Source: Actinomycetes bacterium (GTDB taxonomy: Bacteria > Actinomycetota > Thermoleophilia > RBG-16-64-13). Taken from it: a stretch of DNA of 6,240 nucleotides. The stretch spans positions 1 through 6,240 of the forward strand of contig JAKAHF010000159.1 in assembly GCA_021815245.1 (NCBI GenBank). Reading direction: 5' to 3'. A program made the position numbers and the translations under genes. Positions 1 to 5,879 of this stretch are shown in pieces. How positions within the stretch are numbered: position 1 is the first letter of the stretch; each line of letters starts with the position of its first letter. A model generated the notes under the pieces. It did no database searches. It was not told the origin of the DNA and saw only the letters and a program-made list of their open reading frames with translations.

Positions 1-531
1 GACGCCCTCATTCTCGCCAGCAACCCCATCCACGTGAATACGCTCATCAAGACGCTGAAGAGCTTGGGTGTGACAGTGCCGATCTACGGCAGCGCCGCCG
101 GCTCCCACCCGCTGGTCATCTTCGCCGCCGCCGGCAACGATCCGGCGAATGTCGCGGGCCAATACGCCGTCGGTCCGGCGATAGTCGATCCCACCAAGAT
201 TCCCGACGACTATCCCGGCAAAGCTGATCTCGTGGCCTTCATCGGGCGCTGGCAGAAGAAGTTCCCCGAGCAGCCCTTTGCCAGCCTCTACTTGGGCTTC
301 GGCTATGACACCGTGCATCTGATCGAACAGGCCGTCGCGAATGCGGAGACACCCGACGCCGCCGGTTACGCGGCCGCGATGGAGAGGATCGATTGGTGGG
401 GCTCGCAGACCCACCTCGTGTACTCCGCGACCGACCACCTCGGGGCTCACGGTGGCATGTTCCTCTGGCAATACGCCGAGGGTGGCGGATGGAACCTGGT
501 CATGGACCTGAACGCCATGAAGAGCGAGTAG
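1..531 (+). CDS. ABC transporter substrate-binding protein, branched-chain amino acid type (5' truncated)
   Basis: This is the C-terminal 176 residues of an extracytoplasmic solute-binding protein, open in frame from the first base and ending at TAG 529-531. The N-terminal signal peptide and first lobe lie outside the window. The visible part has the alternating strand/helix pattern of the type-1 periplasmic binding fold (LivJ/LivK, Peripla_BP_6). It opens with a strand-like DALILAS, then a helix ending in LKSLGVTVPIYGS, which is the usual 'move along the list and test another site' segment of this family. The Gly-Tyr-Asp of LGFGYDTVHLIEQAV (fragment residues about 97-111) is a family hallmark. 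Such proteins capture small solutes outside the membrane and hand them to a LivHMGF-like permease/ATPase. Family members bind amino acids, but also aromatic acids and other compounds, so the ligand cannot be read from this. It lies 151 bases upstream of the methyltransferase operon on the same strand, which makes substrate supply to that operon plausible but unproven. Confidence 0.85.
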   Translation, partial: DALILASNPIHVNTLIKTLKSLGVTVPIYGSAAGSHPLVIFAAAGNDPANVAGQYAVGPAIVDPTKIPDDYPGKADLVAFIGRWQKKFPEQPFASLYLGFGYDTVHLIEQAVANAETPDAAGYAAAMERIDWWGSQTHLVYSATDHLGAHGGMFLWQYAEGGGWNLVMDLNAMKSE

Positions 532-546
532 TACCCCCTCGCCGCG

Positions 547-589
547 TCGCAAGCGCCCGCACCTTCCCTTCCCCAGTGGGCGCTTGCGA
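547..589. repeat. 12-bp perfect stem-loop downstream of the binding-protein gene
   Basis: The arms at 547-558 (TCGCAAGCGCCC) and 578-589 (GGGCGCTTGCGA) are perfectly complementary, with a pyrimidine-rich 19-nt loop. The hairpin starts 15 bases after the stop codon of the substrate-binding protein. No T-run follows, so it is not a classical intrinsic terminator. It may act as a 3'-end stabiliser or a weak terminator. Confidence 0.6.
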
Positions 590-591
590 TG

Positions 592-636
592 GGCTCCGGG
601 TCGCCCGAGACGTCGAGTCTCGGGCGACCCGGAGCC
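592..636. repeat. 20-bp perfect stem hairpin (45-bp palindrome) ahead of the methyltransferase operon
   Basis: The arms 592-611 and 617-636 are fully complementary over 20 bp, around the 5-nt loop GTCGA. The stem is very GC-rich. It begins two bases after the preceding hairpin and ends 46 bases before the first methyltransferase start codon. The following bases (AACATCGTTACC) contain no T-tract. It could be a U-tract-less terminator for the transporter transcript, an RNA-processing barrier, or a leader element of the downstream operon. The sequence does not distinguish these. Confidence 0.7.
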
Positions 637-668
637 AACATCGTTACCGACGAAACGACAGCCGCACG

Positions 669-674
669 AAGGAA
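669..674 (+). promoter_or_regulatory. Ribosome binding site that fixes the start of the first methyltransferase
   Basis: AAGGAA lies 8 bases upstream of ATG 683. The frame stays open further upstream, through the large hairpin, but that extension reads as Arg/Pro-rich translated hairpin sequence and has no ribosome binding site. A second ATG at 689 is too far from this site. ATG 683 is therefore the preferred start. Confidence 0.7.
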
Positions 675-682
675 CACAACGA

Positions 683-1957
683 ATGACCATGACCGTTGCA
701 GCACCGAACGCACCGAAATATGCAGCGCGCATGAAGCGCCTGGAAGACGCCATGTCCCTTCGCAAGCCCGATAGGGTCCCGGTCGCGCCGGTGGTCGTCA
801 CCTACTACGCGAACCGAATCCAGGGGATCCCAAATCGCATGGTGCACTACGACTTGGACCTGAGGAATCGTGTCGCGCGTGAGGCGGCGGTGCGACATTC
901 GTGGGATGCGGCGGTGTCGCTGACCTCGGTGCCGCTCGCGCGACCGCTCGAGCGGCTTGGCCTCAACCAGATTCTATGGCCGGGCGGCGGGCTTCCGGAT
1001 GATCGTCCGTTTCAGTACGTCGAGGGAGAGTTCCTGCTTCAGGACGAGTACGACGAGATGCTGTCAAACCCTGACGTCTTCGCCATCAAGAAGCTGTGGC
1101 CCCGTATCTCGAGCAAGCTCGGTGCCGCGGGGGCGGCGCTGGCGGCGCCGACTCTCTTCTATTCCAACGCCCTCTTTCTGCCCGGGTTCGTAGGCGGCGC
1201 GCTCTCGGCCCCGGGCTTTCGTGAGTTGTTGCACGCGATGACCGACGTCGCCGACGAGATGGCGGCTGCCGAGGCTGCGTCAGCGCAACTGTCGGCGGAG
1301 ATGCAGCAACTGGGCTATCCCGTGCTCTACGGCGCAATCGGTATGACGGCGTTCGATTTCGTGAGCGACTTCCTCCGGGGCCTGAGAGGCACGCTCCTCG
1401 ACATGTACCAGGTGCCCGACAGGCTCCTGGCAGCTGTGGAGATGTACACGCCCTGGACCATCGAGCAGACCCTCAGTTGGGCCAAGGCATATGGACACCC
1501 CGGTGTGTTCTTGCCGCTGCACCGGGGCGCCGGCGGGTTCATGTCGAACGAGCAGTTCGCGAAGTTCTACTGGCCGAGCCTGAAGGCGCTGCTCCTGGCC
1601 CTCATCGAGGCCGGGTACGTGCCCATGCCTCTCTTCGAAGGTGACTTCACGCCGCGCCTGGAGTTCCTGCAAGAGTTGCCCCGAGGCAAGGTCGTCGGGC
1701 ACTTCGACAAGGTCGACCGGCGGCGTGCCAAGGAACTCATTGGCGACACCATGTGCTTCTGGGGGAACGTCCCCTCCTCGCTGCTCTGCACGGCGACCGC
1801 GCGGGAAGTGAAAGACGATGTGCGCGAGCTCATCGAGATCTTCGGAGACAACGGTGGGCTGATCATCGACGGTACGGTCGGGATCCCCGACGAGGCCAAG
1901 CCGGAGAACGTCTTCGCCCTGATGGAAGCGGCAAACGAATACGGGAGGTACTCATGA
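683..1957 (+). CDS. Uroporphyrinogen decarboxylase-family corrinoid methyltransferase, first paralog
   Basis: This 424-residue protein has the URO-D/MtaA/CmuA fold (a TIM barrel). It is longer than typical HemE (about 350) and sits beside a corrinoid protein, so it is a methyltransferase rather than a haem enzyme. Visible landmarks: the N-terminal KPDRVPVAPVV (28-38), where family members begin their first barrel strand; FQYVEGEFLLQDEYDE (110-125); LHRGAGGFMSNEQFAKFYWP (279-298); and the C-terminal MCFWGNVPSSLLCT (357-370) followed by IIDGTVGIPDEAKPENV (394-410). At the place where MtaA/MtbA have the zinc-binding His-X-Cys, this protein has Leu-Phe-Glu (E319), and the later Cys is Val399. Instead E319 and H340 are spaced E-X20-H, as in the next gene. 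I infer a substrate:corrinoid methyltransferase (MT-I role), working in the cytoplasm with the corrinoid protein encoded downstream. Its stop overlaps the next start (ATGA), indicating translational coupling. The substrate is unknown. Family call is firm, the role inferred. Confidence 0.88.
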   Translation: MTMTVAAPNAPKYAARMKRLEDAMSLRKPDRVPVAPVVVTYYANRIQGIPNRMVHYDLDLRNRVAREAAVRHSWDAAVSLTSVPLARPLERLGLNQILWPGGGLPDDRPFQYVEGEFLLQDEYDEMLSNPDVFAIKKLWPRISSKLGAAGAALAAPTLFYSNALFLPGFVGGALSAPGFRELLHAMTDVADEMAAAEAASAQLSAEMQQLGYPVLYGAIGMTAFDFVSDFLRGLRGTLLDMYQVPDRLLAAVEMYTPWTIEQTLSWAKAYGHPGVFLPLHRGAGGFMSNEQFAKFYWPSLKALLLALIEAGYVPMPLFEGDFTPRLEFLQELPRGKVVGHFDKVDRRRAKELIGDTMCFWGNVPSSLLCTATAREVKDDVRELIEIFGDNGGLIIDGTVGIPDEAKPENVFALMEAANEYGRYS

Positions 1958-3207
1958 GCTCGACGCCCGAGCAGCTGTACGCGGAGAGGGAGCAAAGGTT
2001 CAACGATATCGTGGCTCTGAAGAGGCCCGACCGGGTTCCGGTGATCCCGATCGCCCATCACTACTTTGGCAACAAGGCCATGGGCATATCGAACAAGGAT
2101 GTCGGCTATGACACCGCGCTCCGCTACCGCACCGTCAAGGAGGCGGTCGTGCGGTTCGGCTGGGACATGTGCCCGGCCAGCGGGGTTTTCGGGTCGAACG
2201 CGTTCGAAGCCCTGGGCACGACCCAGGTGCGGTGGCCCGGGGGAGACCTTGCCGATGATTCCCCCTTCCAGTTTGTGGAGGGCGAGTACATCCTGCAGGA
2301 GGAGTACGACGAGTTCCTGGCCGATCCCAATGGCTTCACGCTGACGAAGGTCTTCCCCCGCATTGCAGGCAACCTTGCCGGCCTCGGCGACATCCCGTTT
2401 CCCCTGTACTGGCTTTCGAACTCGTACTTCTTGTCGGTGATCGGGGGTCCCATCGTGGCCTCGCCCTCCGTGCGAAGAGCACTCGAGGCTCTGTTGGAGT
2501 TGGCCGACGTGGCCGAGCGCGACGGCGCCGCCGTGGGGGCGCACGTACAAGAGATGGCCTCTCTCGGCTATCCGTACTTGAACGGCGCCGCCGTCTTTCC
2601 GGCATTCGACATGGTGTCGGACTTCTTTCGCGGGCTGAAGGGTAGCAGTGTCGACATGTACCGCAATCCCGAGAAGCTCGAGGCGGTCATCGAACTCATG
2701 CAGGCGGCATGTATCGGCATGGCCGTGGGTGGGGCGATGATGAGCGGCAACAAGCGCGTCATGATCCCCATGCACCGCGGCGCGGACAGTTTCATGAGCG
2801 ACGAGGCGTTCGAGCGGTTCTACTGGCCGACCTTCAAGGGGCTCATCGAGGCGCTGATAGGCGCCGGGTTGACACCCATGCCGCTCTTCGAGGGAGGCTA
2901 CGACTCCCGGCTCAAGTACTTGGCCCAGCTTCCTCCCGGAAAGATCGCCGCGCACTTTGACCGCATCGACCGCCACAAGTTCAAGGAGACGTGCGGTGAC
3001 GTGATGTGCTTCTGGGGGAATGTGGCCCCGTCGCTCATGTGCACGGGCACGCCGCAGCAGGTCGAAGACGATGTCAAGCGCCTCATCGATCTGTTCGGCG
3101 ATACCGGCGCGCTGATCATCGACTCGAATCAGGGCATCCCCGACGAATCCAAACCCGAGAATGTATTGGCCCTGCGCGAAGCCGTGGATGAATACGGCGT
3201 CCTCTAG
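1954..3207 (+). CDS. Uroporphyrinogen decarboxylase-family corrinoid methyltransferase, second paralog
   Basis: This 417-residue protein is a clear tandem paralog of the preceding gene. Shared blocks in the same order include KRPDRVPVIPI (23-33), FQFVEGEYILQEEYDEF (105-121), the FMSDEAFERFYWP block (280-292), TPMPLFEGG (307-315), MCFWGNV (351-357) and GIPDESKPENVLAL (394-407). Like its partner it lacks His-X-Cys: the site reads Leu-Phe-Glu (E313), and H334 follows at E-X20-H spacing. The position of the third MtaA-type zinc ligand is Gln393. GGGAGG at 1943-1948 lies 5 bases before ATG 1954, which supports this start; the start overlaps the previous stop by four bases. Equal gene dosage and coupling suggest that the two paralogs form a heteromer or split two related substrates. 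It probably methylates the corrinoid protein encoded 14 bases downstream. A catalytically inactive partner role for one of the two cannot be excluded. Confidence 0.88.
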   Translation: MSSTPEQLYAEREQRFNDIVALKRPDRVPVIPIAHHYFGNKAMGISNKDVGYDTALRYRTVKEAVVRFGWDMCPASGVFGSNAFEALGTTQVRWPGGDLADDSPFQFVEGEYILQEEYDEFLADPNGFTLTKVFPRIAGNLAGLGDIPFPLYWLSNSYFLSVIGGPIVASPSVRRALEALLELADVAERDGAAVGAHVQEMASLGYPYLNGAAVFPAFDMVSDFFRGLKGSSVDMYRNPEKLEAVIELMQAACIGMAVGGAMMSGNKRVMIPMHRGADSFMSDEAFERFYWPTFKGLIEALIGAGLTPMPLFEGGYDSRLKYLAQLPPGKIAAHFDRIDRHKFKETCGDVMCFWGNVAPSLMCTGTPQQVEDDVKRLIDLFGDTGALIIDSNQGIPDESKPENVLALREAVDEYGVL

Positions 3208-3221
3208 GAGTGAGCTGACCA

Positions 3222-3881
3222 ATGAACGGAGAGGAGCAGAGCGTCGTGGAACAACCATCCCCCCTCGCCCAGGCCATCGGCGACCTCGAAGAAGACAAGG
3301 CCGTCAGCCTGGTCGCCGACAAGCTCGCCCAAGGTGAACCGGCCCTCGGCATTCTCGAAGAACTTCAGGCCGGCATGAGTCTGGTCGGTGAGCGCTTCGA
3401 AGCCGGGGAGTACTTCCTCTCCGAGCTCATCTACTCGGCCGACATCTTCAAGAAGGCGGGAGCCCCGTTACAAGACGAGCTCAAGAACGCGGTGCAGAAG
3501 AGCCACGGCACCCTGGTCTTGGGCACCGTCAAGAACGACATCCACGACTTCGGCAAAGACATCGTCGCGACTGTCATGAGCTCCAATGGCATCAAGGTCA
3601 TCGACCTGGGGGTGAACGTAGAGCACCAGGCCTTCATCGATGCCATCAAAGAACACAAGCCTGAGCTGGTCGGCATGAGCTGCCTGCTCACCACCGTCTT
3701 TGACGATATGAAAGAGGCCATCGCGACTATCGCGGCCGCCGGGCTCCGCGACCAGGTGAAGATCCTCATCGGGGGTGGCCCGGTGGACGCCGCCTGCGCC
3801 GACTACGTAGGCGCCGACTACTACTGCAAGACCGCTCAAGACGGCGTGAGCGCCGCCAAGAAGATCCTGGGGGTGAACTGA
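3222..3881 (+). CDS. Corrinoid (cobalamin)-binding methyltransferase protein
   Basis: This 219-residue protein shuttles methyl groups on a cobalt corrinoid between methyltransferases; homologues are MtaC/MtbC/MttC, the MT-associated corrinoid proteins and the cobalamin domain of MetH. An N-terminal helical cap domain (about 15-95) carries the typical GMSLVGERFEAGEYFLSELI (51-70). A Rossmann-like B12 domain follows (about 96-219). The base-off/His-on signature Asp-X-His-X-X-Gly is D106-I-H108-D-F-G111, with H108 as the lower cobalt ligand. The SXL motif is S153-C-L155 and the dimethylbenzimidazole-pocket GGG is 184-186. All expected motifs are intact and the length is normal for the family. 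ATG 3222 follows AGGAG at 3206-3210, which overlaps the previous gene's stop. The gene's stop shares one base with the next start (TGATG). This is the functional hub of the operon, probably contacting all three methyltransferases. Confidence 0.95.
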   Translation: MNGEEQSVVEQPSPLAQAIGDLEEDKAVSLVADKLAQGEPALGILEELQAGMSLVGERFEAGEYFLSELIYSADIFKKAGAPLQDELKNAVQKSHGTLVLGTVKNDIHDFGKDIVATVMSSNGIKVIDLGVNVEHQAFIDAIKEHKPELVGMSCLLTTVFDDMKEAIATIAAAGLRDQVKILIGGGPVDAACADYVGADYYCKTAQDGVSAAKKILGVN

Positions 3882-5047
3882 TGACTGAGTCGCACGACGG
3901 CTCGAACGGCGCCGGCCCCGGCGCTCCCGGCGGCCCGGGTGGTTTCGCCCCGCCTCCGCTCTTCCTTGAGCGCATGGCCCGGCTGAAGACCGCCGTGGCC
4001 TGCGGCACGCCCGACCGGGTGCCCGTGTGCCTGCTCATGGATGCGTTCAGCGCCAACGCGGCGGGCGTGAAGATGTCGGAGTACGTGACCAACCCAGACG
4101 TGGCGGGAGCGGCCGCGCTCGCGACCCTCGAGCGACTCGGCGACGTCGACGCCATCCAGTTTCCGACCGCGGCGCCCGAATTGCTGGGCATGCTCTGGCT
4201 GTCTCCTGTGAAGCTCCCCGGCCGCGAACTGCCCGAGGGCGGTCTCTGGCAACTGGACGAGCAGACCCGCATCCAACCCGAAGACTACGACCGCATCCTG
4301 GAGATGGGCTGGACCCCCTGGTTCGGTGAGTACATAGGCAAGTACCTTCAGGCGGCGGCCGCGGCGGCCCAAGCGGTCATGGCCGCGGGTCAGCATTGGT
4401 CCGCGGAGTGCGTCAAGAACGGCTACGTCGCGTTCACTGCCACCAACTTCACGGCGCCATTCGAGCAACTGAGTGGCGGCCGGTCGGTCAAGGAGTTCAT
4501 GCTCGACCTCTACCACATGCCCGACAAGGTTCAGGCGGTCATGGACCGCATGATGGAGGAGAGGCGCAAAGAGACTCGCCAAGCCGTGAGGGTCATAGGG
4601 CCCTACGCCTACCAGATCGGCAGTTGGCGGGCGTCGCCCGAATTCTTGTCGCCCAGGCTGTGGAATCGGTTCGCGTGGCCGTACCTCAAAGAATTGGCTG
4701 AGGTCGTGATCGAAGAAGGCGGCATTCCGATTCTGCACTTCGACGCCAACTGGGATCGCGAGATCGCCCGTCTGCTCGAACTCCCCCCGGGCAAGTGCAT
4801 TCTGACCCTCGACGGCGGCACCGACATCTTCAAGGCCAGAAAGATCCTTCAGGGGCACATGTGCCTCATGGGCGACGTTCCTCCTGGACTCCTCACGCTC
4901 GGCACGATCGCCGACGTCAAGGCATACTGCAGGCGACTACTCAGCGAGGTGGGGCCCGACGGCTACATCATGGCCCAGGGCTGTGCCGTCCCGCCCGATG
5001 CCAAGTTCGAGAATGTCAAGGCCCTGGTGGAGTCTGTGCGGGAGTAG
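3881..5047 (+). CDS. Uroporphyrinogen decarboxylase-family methyltransferase, divergent (MtaA/MtbA-like ligand pattern)
   Basis: This 388-residue protein belongs to the same superfamily but is clearly different from the two upstream paralogs. It opens with a Gly/Pro/Ala-rich, probably disordered tail (8-27), then TPDRVPVCLLMDAF (43-56). Later landmarks are FAWPYLKELAE (264-274), ILHFDANWDREIARLLELPP (284-303), GHMCLMGDVPPGLLTLGT (325-342) and GYIMAQGCAVPPDAKFENV (361-379). Zinc-site position 1 reads His286-Phe-Asp288, a variant of the MtaA/MtbA His-X-Cys. Cys368 sits where their distal zinc Cys falls. That makes it the best candidate here for the enzyme that takes the methyl group off the corrinoid protein to an acceptor (MT-II role), though the Asp substitution means the acceptor need not be coenzyme M. 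The start overlaps the previous stop by one base, with a GGGGGTGA ribosome site inside the corrinoid gene's 3' end. A terminator follows closely, so this is the last gene of the operon. Confidence 0.86.
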   Translation: MTESHDGSNGAGPGAPGGPGGFAPPPLFLERMARLKTAVACGTPDRVPVCLLMDAFSANAAGVKMSEYVTNPDVAGAAALATLERLGDVDAIQFPTAAPELLGMLWLSPVKLPGRELPEGGLWQLDEQTRIQPEDYDRILEMGWTPWFGEYIGKYLQAAAAAAQAVMAAGQHWSAECVKNGYVAFTATNFTAPFEQLSGGRSVKEFMLDLYHMPDKVQAVMDRMMEERRKETRQAVRVIGPYAYQIGSWRASPEFLSPRLWNRFAWPYLKELAEVVIEEGGIPILHFDANWDREIARLLELPPGKCILTLDGGTDIFKARKILQGHMCLMGDVPPGLLTLGTIADVKAYCRRLLSEVGPDGYIMAQGCAVPPDAKFENVKALVESVRE

Positions 5048-5065
5048 TTGACGTACCGAAGACAG

Positions 5066-5091
5066 AAACGCCGGCCCGAAGGCCGGCGTTT
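5066..5091 (+). terminator. Rho-independent terminator of the methyltransferase operon
   Basis: A perfect 11-bp stem (5066-5076 with 5081-5091) closes on the stable tetraloop CGAA, 18 bases after the stop codon at 5047. The stem ends in TTT, followed by CGTGATT, so the T-run is short. The symmetric AAA on the other side means it could also work on the - strand, for transcripts coming through from the RNA-binding protein gene. Confidence 0.8.
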
Positions 5092-5101
5092 CGTGATTGC
5101 G

Positions 5102-5270
5102 CTAGGAGGCTGCTGAACAACGAAGTCCCGGCCGCGAGGGCGCGCTAGGCGGCACCATACGGCGTCCTCAGTCGCCCAAATAGCGCTGCTATTTGGGCTC
5201 TTTGCGTCCTTGTCTTGCGCATGCCAATCGCGTCCTCGCGGCGAAACGTCGTTTTTCAGCAGCCTGCTAG
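5102..5270. mobile_element. 169-bp palindromic miniature element with terminal inverted repeats (MITE-like)
   Basis: The ends are inverted copies of each other: 5102-5123 against 5249-5270 match at 20 of 22 positions, with the shared core GGCTGCTGAA and CTAG at both tips. Further inside, GCCGCGAGG (5131-5139) pairs with CCTCGCGGC (5234-5242). The exact centre is an 11-bp perfect hairpin (5174-5184 with 5188-5198, GCCCAAATAGC). Both the outer ends and the central hairpin are centred on 5186, so the whole element can fold as one long interrupted hairpin. It encodes no protein. GCGTCCT occurs three times (5162, 5204, 5230). CTAG at each end is self-complementary, so it may be a 4-bp target duplication or part of the repeat. 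The autonomous parent is not identifiable here. Confidence 0.75.
5174..5198. repeat. Central hairpin of the palindromic element
   Basis: The 11-bp arms GCCCAAATAGC and GCTATTTGGGC surround a 3-base loop. It is AT-richer than its surroundings. It is the symmetry centre of the 169-bp element and could serve as a fold-back structure or a bidirectional transcription barrier between the convergent methyltransferase operon and RNA-binding protein gene. Confidence 0.7.
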
Positions 5271-5320
5271 GTCGCGGCTAGTCCGCCCAGGGGATGACCA
5301 GCCGACTGTCGGCGCGACTC

Positions 5321-5653
5321 CTACCAGCGGTTGCCGCCGCCACCGTAGCTGCTGCTACCGCCGCCGGCGCCGAAGCCACCGCTCGAACGAGGAGCGCGGG
5401 CTTCCTTCTCCTTGGCCACGTCGACCTTGAGGGCGCGACCGTCGACCTGGGTGCCGTCGAGGGCGCTCTTGGCCTTCTGGGCTTCGTCAGCCGATCCCAT
5501 CTCGACGAAACCGAAGCCCTTGGAGCGTCCGGAATCGCGATCGGTGATGAGAGCGACCGAGGTCACCTCGCCATGCGGTTCGAAAAGCGTGCGAATGCCG
5601 GCTTCGGACATCTCATAGCTGAAATTGCCCACGTACAGTTTTGATGCGTTCAC
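5321..5653 (-). CDS. Small glycine-rich RRM RNA-binding protein
   Basis: This 110-residue single-RRM protein is of the bacterial/cyanobacterial Rbp type. RNP2 is LYVGNF (6-11) and RNP1 is KGFGFVEM (45-52); the last aromatic of RNP1 is Met, as is common in bacterial members. LDGTQVDGRALKVDVAKE (65-82) is the usual last helix/strand. The C-terminal tail (about 89-110) is Gly/Ser-rich and ends in NRW, like cold-induced Rbp proteins. It likely binds single-stranded RNA in the cytoplasm and influences mRNA fate. Targets are unknown. I chose GTG 5653 as start: it gives the canonical MNASKLYVGN opening and is preceded by GGAGG at 5-base spacing. An in-frame ATG at 5665 would add four residues but has no ribosome site and overlaps that GGAGG. 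The gene is monocistronic, convergent with the methyltransferase operon and divergent from the Fur-family gene. Confidence 0.93.
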   Translation of the reverse strand: MNASKLYVGNFSYEMSEAGIRTLFEPHGEVTSVALITDRDSGRSKGFGFVEMGSADEAQKAKSALDGTQVDGRALKVDVAKEKEARAPRSSGGFGAGGGSSSYGGGGNRW

Positions 5654-5768
5654 GAGAACCTCCATGAATGGAGTGATAGTGCGACAGACGGCAGGGAAAG
5701 ACTGGAGACTGAGCGGAGAGGTTGAGAGGCTCGGCGCAAGGCCTAAAGAAGATTCCTAACGAATGCTT
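5654..5768 (-). other. Pyrimidine-rich 5' leader of the RRM gene
   Basis: No gene is visible here. On the - strand the leader between the possible transcription start and GTG 5653 is strongly C/U-rich (+ strand is G/A-rich, for example 5691-5730) and has no strong hairpin that I can see. An RRM protein could bind such an unstructured tract, so feedback control is possible but speculative. Confidence 0.3.
5659..5663 (-). promoter_or_regulatory. Ribosome binding site deciding the GTG start of the RRM protein
   Basis: On the - strand GGAGG (5663 down to 5659) lies five bases before GTG 5653. The upstream ATG at 5665 has only CACTATCACTCCATTC in front of it, with no purine-rich site. Confidence 0.75.
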
Positions 5769-5774
5769 GCATGC

Positions 5775-5783
5775 AGTGTAGCA
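5775..5783 (-). promoter_or_regulatory. Possible extended -10 promoter of the RRM gene
   Basis: On the - strand TGCTACACT combines a TGn extension with a -10-like TACACT (four of six consensus positions). The -35 region at 17 bases is poor (TTCGGC). A start near 5768 would give a leader of roughly 115 nt. It is a plausible but weak call made by eye. Confidence 0.3.
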
Positions 5784-5846
5784 CATGTGGGCGCCTCGCC
5801 GAACTCTGGCTGGACTTGCCTCGCCCAGTGCGTCTGTTCGCTCCCC

Positions 5847-5875
5847 TTGCGGATGTTCGCCGCGGGGACTATTCT
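5847..5875 (+). promoter_or_regulatory. Possible promoter of the Fur-family regulator
   Basis: TTGCGG at 5847-5852 and TATTCT at 5870-5875 are separated by exactly 17 bases. They match the sigma-70-type consensus at three and four of six positions respectively. A start near 5882 falls on the AAGAA-GCA-TTCTT dyad and leaves a leader of about 35 nt. Confidence 0.4.
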
Positions 5876-5879
5876 AAAC

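Noticed and set aside
584..682. N-terminal extension of the first methyltransferase to an upstream start at 584
   Set aside because: The extension would translate the palindromic hairpin, has no ribosome binding site, and does not resemble the family; AAGGAA before ATG 683 is clear.
683..3207. True uroporphyrinogen decarboxylase (HemE) for the tandem paralogs
   Set aside because: Duplicated genes coupled to a corrinoid-binding protein, proteins longer than HemE, and no other haem-biosynthesis genes nearby point to methyltransferases.
1567..3258. A 563-codon open frame on the - strand spanning most of both paralogous methyltransferase genes
   Set aside because: It is antisense to two clear protein-coding genes, its translation is Arg/His/Gly/Val-rich without a recognisable domain, and long antisense frames are expected in GC-rich coding DNA.
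3836..4858. A 340-codon open frame on the - strand across the last methyltransferase gene
   Set aside because: It is a shadow of the real gene, with low-complexity Arg/Gly/Leu/His composition and no ribosome site or domain.
5162..5236. Three copies of GCGTCCT considered as a CRISPR-like array
   Set aside because: The repeats are only 7 bases, the spacing is irregular (42 and 26 bases), and all lie inside the palindromic element.
5301..5313. Small dyad GCCGA-CTG-TCGGC downstream of the RRM gene, considered as its terminator
   Set aside because: The stem is only 5 bp and no T-run follows on the - strand; the palindromic element or the terminator at 5066-5091 are better candidates for stopping that transcript.
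5294..5644. A + strand open frame of 116 codons opposite the RRM gene
   Set aside because: The - strand encodes an unmistakable RRM protein with RNP1 and RNP2; the + strand frame is Ala/Thr-rich shadow sequence.
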